Assembly: GCA_910587185.1 (NCBI GenBank)
Contig: CAJULY010000012.1
Location: 17,686 to 81,685 of the forward strand
Direction: 5' to 3'
DNA: 64,000 nucleotides
DNA from: an uncultured Muribaculaceae bacterium
GTDB taxonomy: Bacteria; Bacteroidota; Bacteroidia; Bacteroidales; Muribaculaceae
In this document: piece by piece, positions 59,323 to 64,000 of the stretch
Layout of the letters: each line of letters starts with the position of its first letter
Position numbering within the stretch: position 1 is the first letter of the stretch
Program-made: the position numbers and the translations under genes
The notes under the pieces: model-generated
What the model saw: only the letters and a program-made list of their open reading frames with translations
The model's database searches: none
Told to the model about the DNA's origin: nothing

Positions 59323-59697
59323 TTATTTAAGTTCGACTTCAGCGCCGGCTTCTTCGAGCTCTTTCTTCAAGCCCTCAGCATCGGCTTTGGGAAGGCCTTC
59401 CTTAACAACAGAGGGAGCGCCGTCAACCAATTCTTTGGCTTCCTTCAGGCCGAGACCGGTCTGAGCCTTAACTACTTTTACGACGTTCAGCTTGCTTGCG
59501 CCGGCTGACTTGAGGACAACATCGAATGAAGTTTTCTCTTCAGCGGCGGGTGCACCTGCAGCGGGACCAGCGGCAACTGCTACAGCAGCAGCGGCGGGTT
59601 CGATGCCATATTCGTCCTTGAGGATCTGAGCAAGTTCGTTTACTTCCTTAACGGTGAGGTTAACAAGTTGTTCTGCAAAAGCTTTTAAATCTGCCAT
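59323..59697 (-). CDS. rplL: 50S ribosomal protein L7/L12
   Basis: L7/L12 of 124 residues with the usual plan: N-terminal dimer domain (MADLKAFAEQLVNLTVKEVN), an Ala/Gly/Pro hinge (AAAAVAVAAGPAAGAPAAEE near 36-55) and C-terminal domain with VKAQTGLGLKEAKELVDGAP. It forms the L12 stalk that recruits translation factors. It follows rplJ by 90 bp. The hinge is Ala-rich, as in Bacteroidota. Confidence 0.98.
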   Translation of the reverse strand: MADLKAFAEQLVNLTVKEVNELAQILKDEYGIEPAAAAVAVAAGPAAGAPAAEEKTSFDVVLKSAGASKLNVVKVVKAQTGLGLKEAKELVDGAPSVVKEGLPKADAEGLKKELEEAGAEVELK

Positions 59698-59787
59698 TTT
59701 AGTATTTGTTTATTGTTTATTTACTGATTTGTTGATTAGGGTACTGGTTGAGAAGAGGGGTATCGGGAACGGTAATCCTGAAGACTA

Positions 59788-60312
59788 TCAGTCCTCTTTT
59801 TTCGAAAGGGTTTCGAGAATACCGTGGATGGTTCCGCCAGCGCTCTGAAGGGCTGAAACGACATTCTTGGCGGGCGATTGCAGAAGAGCGACCACGTCTG
59901 CGATAAGTTCGTTCTTGCTCTTGATTGTGGCAAGAGTGTCGAGCTGATCGGCGCCGAAATAAACTGTCTCTTCAACGTAGGCAGCCTTAAGCGCGGGGAG
60001 CACGTCATCTTTCTTCACGAAGTCCTTGATGAGTTTCGCAGGTGCGTTTGCAACGTGCGTGCACATCAGTGAGGTAGGACCAGCCAGGGCGGGATACAGT
60101 TCGGAGAAATCTCCGTCGAGCTGCTCGAGAGCCTTGTGGAGGAGAGTGTTCTTCACCACGATGAGCTTGACCTCAGCCTTTGCGCAGGCGCGACGAAGCT
60201 CTGAAGTCTTTTCGGCGTTAAGGCCGGCGGTCTCGACGAGGTAGAAGTTGGGATACTCCTTTAAAGTCTCGGCAATCTTGTTGATGATTATTGCTTTATC
60301 TTCTTTTCTCAT
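59788..60312 (-). CDS. rplJ: 50S ribosomal protein L10
   Basis: L10 of 174 residues with MRKEDKAIIINKIAETLKEY at the start and the helical C-terminus that carries the L12 dimers. It anchors the stalk on 23S rRNA, with L11 nearby. It follows rplA by 23 bp and precedes rplL, the normal order. Autogenous control at the leader is known in other bacteria; no such leader was resolved here. Confidence 0.97.
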   Translation of the reverse strand: MRKEDKAIIINKIAETLKEYPNFYLVETAGLNAEKTSELRRACAKAEVKLIVVKNTLLHKALEQLDGDFSELYPALAGPTSLMCTHVANAPAKLIKDFVKKDDVLPALKAAYVEETVYFGADQLDTLATIKSKNELIADVVALLQSPAKNVVSALQSAGGTIHGILETLSKKED

Positions 60313-60335
60313 GTTGCTGCAATTTTTAGTGGTGA

Positions 60336-61031
60336 TTAGTCATCGATGGTTTTAGCGTCGACTTTCACACCCGGGCTCATGGTGCTTGAAAGATAAATGC
60401 TCTTGATATATGTACCCTTGGCCGTTGCGGGTTTGAGTTTGATCAGGGTGTTGATGAATTCGCGGGCGTTCTCCTTCATCTGGGCCGGGGTAAAGCTTAC
60501 CTTGCCGATGGAAGAGTGAACGATACCGTTTTTGTCAACCTTGAAGTCGATCTTACCTTTCTTGACCTCTTCAACAGCTTTTGCGACATCGTTTGTCACA
60601 GTGCCGCTCTTGGGGTTAGGCATGAGGCCGCGGGGACCGAGAATACGTCCGAGCGCTCCGATCTTGCCCATGATGGCAGGCTGAGTGATGATGACATCAA
60701 CGTCAGTCCAGCCGCCCTTGATCTTGTCGATATACTCGTCAAGACCAACGTAGTCAGCGCCGGCAGCCTTGGCTGCGGCTTCAGCGTCAGGGTTGCAGAG
60801 CACAAGCACCTTAACCTGCTTACCGGTACCGTGGGGGAGCGTTACCACGCCACGCACCATCTGGTTAGCTTTACGAGGGTCAACGCCAAGGCGTACGTCG
60901 ATATCGAGTGAAGAATCGAATTTGGTGAAGGTGATTTCCTTTACCTTTTCGGCAGCTTCAGCGAGAGTGTACGCTTTCCCAGCTTCAATCTTCTCGAGGG
61001 CCAACTTTTGATTTTTTGTAAGTTTACTCAT
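60336..61031 (-). CDS. rplA: 50S ribosomal protein L1
   Basis: L1 of 231 residues with TKFDSSLDIDVRLGVDPRKANQMV near 35-58 and the conserved GPRGLMPNPKSGTVT near 132-146. L1 binds 23S rRNA at the E-site stalk and can regulate its own operon. It follows rplK by 17 bp. The ORF begins MSKLTKNQKLALEKIEAGKA. Confidence 0.98.
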   Translation of the reverse strand: MSKLTKNQKLALEKIEAGKAYTLAEAAEKVKEITFTKFDSSLDIDVRLGVDPRKANQMVRGVVTLPHGTGKQVKVLVLCNPDAEAAAKAAGADYVGLDEYIDKIKGGWTDVDVIITQPAIMGKIGALGRILGPRGLMPNPKSGTVTNDVAKAVEEVKKGKIDFKVDKNGIVHSSIGKVSFTPAQMKENAREFINTLIKLKPATAKGTYIKSIYLSSTMSPGVKVDAKTIDD

Positions 61032-61048
61032 GATTTAATTGAAGTTTA

Positions 61049-61492
61049 TCAGTTATTTTCAGGGAATGTACCTTTGACGGTGATACCCATACTTCTGGCT
61101 GTACCAGCGACCATACGCATTGCGGATTCAACGGTGAAGCAATTCAAGTCAGGCATTTTGTCTTCAGCGATTGCCTTTACCTGATCCCAGGTAATTTCGG
61201 CCACCTTCTTGCGGTTAGGCTGAGCCGAGCCGCTCTTGATTTTGGTAGCTTCGAGCAACTGGACGGCTACCGGAGGAGTCTTTACGACGAAATCAAAGCT
61301 CTTGTCCGTGTAATAGGTGATTACTACGGGAAGAACCTTGCCGGCTTTGTCCTGAGTGCGGGCATTGAACTGCTTGCAAAATTCCATGATGTTGATGCCC
61401 TTGGAACCCAGAGCGGGACCAACTGGAGGCGATGGATTTGCTGCTCCACCCTTAATCTGCAATTTGATTTGTCCAGCAATTTCTTTAGCCAT
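61049..61492 (-). CDS. rplK: 50S ribosomal protein L11
   Basis: L11 of 147 residues with the N-terminal signature MAKEIAGQIKLQIKGGAANP, followed by PPVGPALGSKGINIMEFC near 22-39, and the C-terminal rRNA-binding domain (KMPDLNCFTVESAMRMVAGT). It binds the GTPase centre of 23S rRNA. It lies 101 bp after nusG in the usual order. Confidence 0.98.
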   Translation of the reverse strand: MAKEIAGQIKLQIKGGAANPSPPVGPALGSKGINIMEFCKQFNARTQDKAGKVLPVVITYYTDKSFDFVVKTPPVAVQLLEATKIKSGSAQPNRKKVAEITWDQVKAIAEDKMPDLNCFTVESAMRMVAGTARSMGITVKGTFPENN

Positions 61493-61593
61493 TGTTCAAT
61501 CTTAATTTTAGATATTGGTGTTGATGTTTGAGGCTTGCCCTTTCCAAAACGAAAGCGCCGATGCGTAACCAAGGGCGCCGCCACGGAAGAGCG

Positions 61594-62145
61594 TCACACT
61601 CGCTCTACTTGCGAATTTTCCAACTCCAGAGGAGTCTTGCGGCCAAAAATCTTGACCATGACCTTCAGTTTCTTCTTCTCGCGATCGACTTCTTCGATCT
61701 CGCCGGTGAAGCCGTTGAAGGCGCCGACAATGACCTTGACAGTCTCTCCGACCAGATAGTCGTTGAGAGAATCGACGGTCACGTCAGCCATTTCGTCGGC
61801 CATACCGAGCATTCTCTGCACTTCACTCTGGCGAAGTGTCTCGGGGCGCGAGTTGTTGCTCTTGCCGCGGAGAAAGTCGATGACGTTGGTTGTGTTGCGT
61901 AACTGATGCTCTACTTCGCCATGAAGGATAGCCTCGATGAAAACGTAGCCGCTGTAAAGGTTTTTCTCTTTGATAGCCTTCTTGCCGCCACGAACAGTGA
62001 GAACTTTTTCTGTGGGAATGAGCACCTGAAACAGGTATTTGCCAAGATCAGTGTTACGCATCTGCGCTTCCAACACTTCTTTTACCTTGGCTTCTTTACC
62101 GGATATGGCACGCAACACGTACCAAGCTTTCTTTTCTTCAGCCAT
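61594..62145 (-). CDS. nusG: Transcription termination/antitermination factor NusG
   Basis: NusG of 183 residues. The N-terminal NGN domain starts MAEEKKAWYVLRAISGKEAK, and a C-terminal KOW segment (VKVIVGAFNGFTGEIEEVDR near 135-154) is present. It couples RNA polymerase with ribosome or Rho. It follows secE by 53 bp. Bacteroidota usually have this housekeeping NusG plus UpxY-type paralogues for capsule loci; the length and position show this is the former. Confidence 0.97.
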   Translation of the reverse strand: MAEEKKAWYVLRAISGKEAKVKEVLEAQMRNTDLGKYLFQVLIPTEKVLTVRGGKKAIKEKNLYSGYVFIEAILHGEVEHQLRNTTNVIDFLRGKSNNSRPETLRQSEVQRMLGMADEMADVTVDSLNDYLVGETVKVIVGAFNGFTGEIEEVDREKKKLKVMVKIFGRKTPLELENSQVERV

Positions 62146-62198
62146 TGTTTTTGCAGAGTTTACGAAAAGCTTCGTGATTGAGGGTTTTGGTCAGCGGA

Positions 62199-62411
62199 TT
62201 ATTTGAACCAGGATGGGATGGAATAGATTATGTCGCCCATAAAGAAGCTACAAACCTTGTCCATGCAGAATATTATCGCGGCGATAATAATGGAAGCAAT
62301 CAGCACGATAACAGCGCTTTTGACAACCTGGCCTTTTGTTGGCCAAGAAGTCTTGTACCGCAACTCGGTATAAGACTCCTCAATATCCGTAAGTAATTTT
62401 AATTTTTTCAT
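62199..62411 (-). CDS. secE: Preprotein translocase subunit SecE
   Basis: SecE of 70 residues with one membrane helix (about 30-56, VVKSAVIVLIASIIIAAIIF). The conserved ELRYKTSWPTKGQVV near 17-31 precedes it. It is the essential minor part of SecYEG. The ATG at 62411 was chosen; the frame also opens with TTG two codons earlier. It lies between tRNA-Trp and nusG, its normal place. Confidence 0.95.
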   Translation of the reverse strand: MKKLKLLTDIEESYTELRYKTSWPTKGQVVKSAVIVLIASIIIAAIIFCMDKVCSFFMGDIIYSIPSWFK

Positions 62412-62422
62412 GTTCAATCTTT

Positions 62423-62498
62423 TGGCACGGGAAGAGAGGCTCGAACTCCCGACACCTGGTTTTGGAGACCAGTGCTCTACCGACTGAGCTATTCCCGT
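62423..62498 (-). tRNA. trnW: tRNA-Trp (CCA anticodon)
   Basis: Reading the minus strand, the acceptor stem is ACGGGAA with TTCCCGT, the D arm is GCTCAGTCGGTAGAGC, and the anticodon loop CTCCAAA holds CCA, for tryptophan. The T arm is GGGAG-TTCGAGC-CTCTC with one G-T pair. A CCA end is encoded at 62423-62425. It lies between secE and tuf and is probably processed from the same transcript. Confidence 0.95.
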
Positions 62499-62504
62499 GT
62501 ATTG

Positions 62505-62554
62505 AAAGCCGCCGGGTCGTTTCCATTGTCGCGGACCGTTGCCGCGGCGGCTTT
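62505..62554. other. Hairpin between tuf and tRNA-Trp
   Basis: AAAGCCGCC (62505-62513) pairs exactly with GGCGGCTTT (62546-62554). On the minus strand it is just after tuf and just before tRNA-Trp; the T tail there is short (CTTTC), so it may be a processing site or a weak attenuator more than a full terminator. Confidence 0.5.
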
Positions 62555-62582
62555 TGTTCTATCTAACTAATCTTCGGTTGGA

Positions 62583-63767
62583 TTAGTCGAGGATTTCGGT
62601 GATCTGACCGGAACCTACTGTGCGGCCACCTTCACGGATAGCGAAGCGAAGACCCTTGTCGCAAGCTACGGGGTTGATAAGATCAACGATGATTTCCACG
62701 TGGTCACCCGGCATTACCATTTCAACGCCTTCGGGAAGAGTGATCTCACCGGTCACGTCAAGTGTGCGGATGTAGAACTGGGGACGGTAGTGGTTGTGGA
62801 ACGGAGTGTGACGACCACCTTCTTCTTTCTTCAGGATATAAACCGAAGCTTTGAATTTGCTGTGGGGTTTAACAACACCCGGATGGCAGATTACCATACC
62901 ACGTTTGATATCTTTCTTGTCGATACCGCGGAGAAGAAGACCCACATTGTCACCTGCTTCACCCTGATCGAGAAGTTTGCGGAACATTTCAACGCCGGTA
63001 ACAACTGACTTCATGTCAGCGCCAAGACCCATGATCTGAACTTCGTCACCAACTTTGACAACACCTGTTTCGATACGGCCGGTAGCTACGGTACCACGAC
63101 CGGTGATCGAGAACACGTCCTCAACAGGCATCAGGAAGGGTTTGTCGATATCGCGCGGAGGCAGGGGGATCCAAGTATCTACAGCGTCCATGAGCTCAAC
63201 GACTTTTTCTTCCCACTGGGGTTCGCCGTTAAGAGCGCCGAGGGCAGAGCCGCGGATGATAGGAGTGTTGTCTCCGTCGTAGTCGTATGATGAAAGAAGG
63301 TCACGCATTTCCATCTCAACGAGTTCGAACATTTCCTCGTCGTCAACCATGTCACACTTGTTCAGGAAGACAACGATACGGGGAACGTTCACCTGACGGG
63401 CGAGAAGGATGTGCTCGCGGGTCTGGGGCATAGGACCGTCGGTTGCAGCAACCACGATGATAGCACCGTCCATCTGAGCGGCACCGGTAACCATGTTCTT
63501 CACGTAGTCAGCGTGTCCCGGGCAGTCAACGTGAGCGTAGTGACGGTTTGCAGTCTCATACTCAACGTGAGCGGTATTGATTGTGATACCACGTTCCTTT
63601 TCCTCGGGAGCGTTGTCGATCTGGTCGAACGACTTCACTTCAGAAAGACCTTTCTTTGCGAGAACGGTGGTGATAGCGGCAGTAAGGGTAGTTTTGCCGT
63701 GGTCAACGTGACCGATAGTACCGATGTTTACATGCGGTTTGGTTCTTTCGAATTTCTCTTTAGCCAT
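62583..63767 (-). CDS. tuf: Elongation factor Tu
   Basis: EF-Tu of 394 residues, standard length, carrying aminoacyl-tRNA to the ribosome. The P-loop GHVDHGKTT is at 19-27, DCPGHADYV near 80-88 and the NKCD base motif near 135. It is the single tuf gene of this window and, unlike in Escherichia coli, is not with fusA; it lies with tRNA genes before secE, as in Bacteroidota. Confidence 0.99.
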   Translation of the reverse strand: MAKEKFERTKPHVNIGTIGHVDHGKTTLTAAITTVLAKKGLSEVKSFDQIDNAPEEKERGITINTAHVEYETANRHYAHVDCPGHADYVKNMVTGAAQMDGAIIVVAATDGPMPQTREHILLARQVNVPRIVVFLNKCDMVDDEEMFELVEMEMRDLLSSYDYDGDNTPIIRGSALGALNGEPQWEEKVVELMDAVDTWIPLPPRDIDKPFLMPVEDVFSITGRGTVATGRIETGVVKVGDEVQIMGLGADMKSVVTGVEMFRKLLDQGEAGDNVGLLLRGIDKKDIKRGMVICHPGVVKPHSKFKASVYILKKEEGGRHTPFHNHYRPQFYIRTLDVTGEITLPEGVEMVMPGDHVEIIVDLINPVACDKGLRFAIREGGRTVGSGQITEILD

Positions 63768-63863
63768 AACTTTTGCTATTTGATATTGTTGTTAGATGTT
63801 TCTTTTTTCAGCCAAGATGCCACGGTAGAGCAAGGCACTATCGGGGCTGTCAAGGAATAAAAA

Positions 63864-63938
<75 letters not shown>

Positions 63939-63948
63939 GTCACAATAG

Positions 63949-64000
63949 AGCGGAAGACGAGGCTCAAACTCGCGACCCTCAGCTTGGAAGGCTGATGCTC
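63949..64000 (-). tRNA. trnG: tRNA-Gly (TCC anticodon), cut by window end
   Basis: The 3' part of a tRNA gene on the minus strand. The anticodon loop CTTCCAA holds TCC, for glycine, with stem TCAGC/GCTGA. The T arm is GCGAG-TTTGAGC-CTCGT and the acceptor 3' half is CTTCCGC. No CCA is encoded (CTA follows). The 5' acceptor and D arm are beyond the window. Confidence 0.85.

Overview
The window looks like chromosome of a gut Bacteroidota bacterium, order Bacteroidales, possibly Muribaculaceae or a relative. Three things point there. Many genes are preceded by the Bacteroidota promoter pattern (TTTG, 19-20 bp, TAnnTTTG). Several families are typical of the phylum: the GlmU-like TIGR03991 protein, DUF4494, DUF5053, long TlpA-like thioredoxin proteins and an FHS-type sugar MFS. 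Ribosome-binding sites are weak throughout. The family-level placement is inference; the order is well supported by protein content. Coding density is high and there is no rRNA, CRISPR array or intact prophage.

Both ends are core translation and transcription loci on the minus strand. At the left (1-4404) lies the str/S10 block, transcribed rpsL, rpsG, fusA, rpsJ, rplC, rplD. At the right (51000-64000) lies tRNA-Gly, tRNA-Thr, tuf, tRNA-Trp, secE, nusG, rplK, rplA, rplJ, rplL, rpoB, rpoC. In Bacteroides, from general knowledge, these blocks are nearly adjacent in this order. Here about 46.6 kb of mostly metabolic and accessory genes sit between rpoC and rpsL, including xerC-hpf, which is often found next to the tRNA/tuf block.

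The intervening region runs as follows. 4.7-7.7 kb: a two-component system with an EamA permease, and a PAP2 phosphatase. 7.6-11.0 kb: GH20 hexosaminidase, RfbC and a GlmU-like sugar nucleotidyltransferase. 11.1-14.8 kb: poorly characterised genes plus a 306-bp foldback element (MITE-like) with 18-bp terminal inverted repeats and an 11-bp target duplication. 14.9-21.3 kb: an MFS sugar permease, an rRNA methyltransferase, purD, a membrane protein and pdxB. 21.4-24.6 kb: a five-gene ECF sigma/anti-sigma operon with two predicted envelope proteins. 24.7-29.2 kb: a membrane flippase-like gene group, a radical SAM protein, aroC and a YbaK deacylase. 29.3-33.4 kb: a small beta-barrel, asd and a cation/proton antiporter. 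33.5-36.8 kb: fbaA, a formate/nitrite channel, hpf and xerC. 37.0-42.2 kb: a complete L-fucose operon (fucI, fucA, kinase, fucP). 42.3-48.7 kb: an accessory segment with an AAA ATPase behind a 3 x 32-bp tandem repeat, a second damaged MITE copy, and two thioredoxin-like paralogues whose 3' halves are almost identical. 48.9-50.9 kb: DUF4494, YggS and a GH16 glycosidase.

The catabolic genes fit growth on host or dietary glycans: GH20 can release terminal hexosamines, GH16 cleaves beta-glucans or related polymers, and the fuc operon takes L-fucose to dihydroxyacetone phosphate and lactaldehyde, feeding fbaA-linked glycolysis. The least explained items are the foldback element and its relative, the repeat array before the AAA gene, the converted thioredoxin pair and the orphan Arg/Pro-rich protein at 11158.
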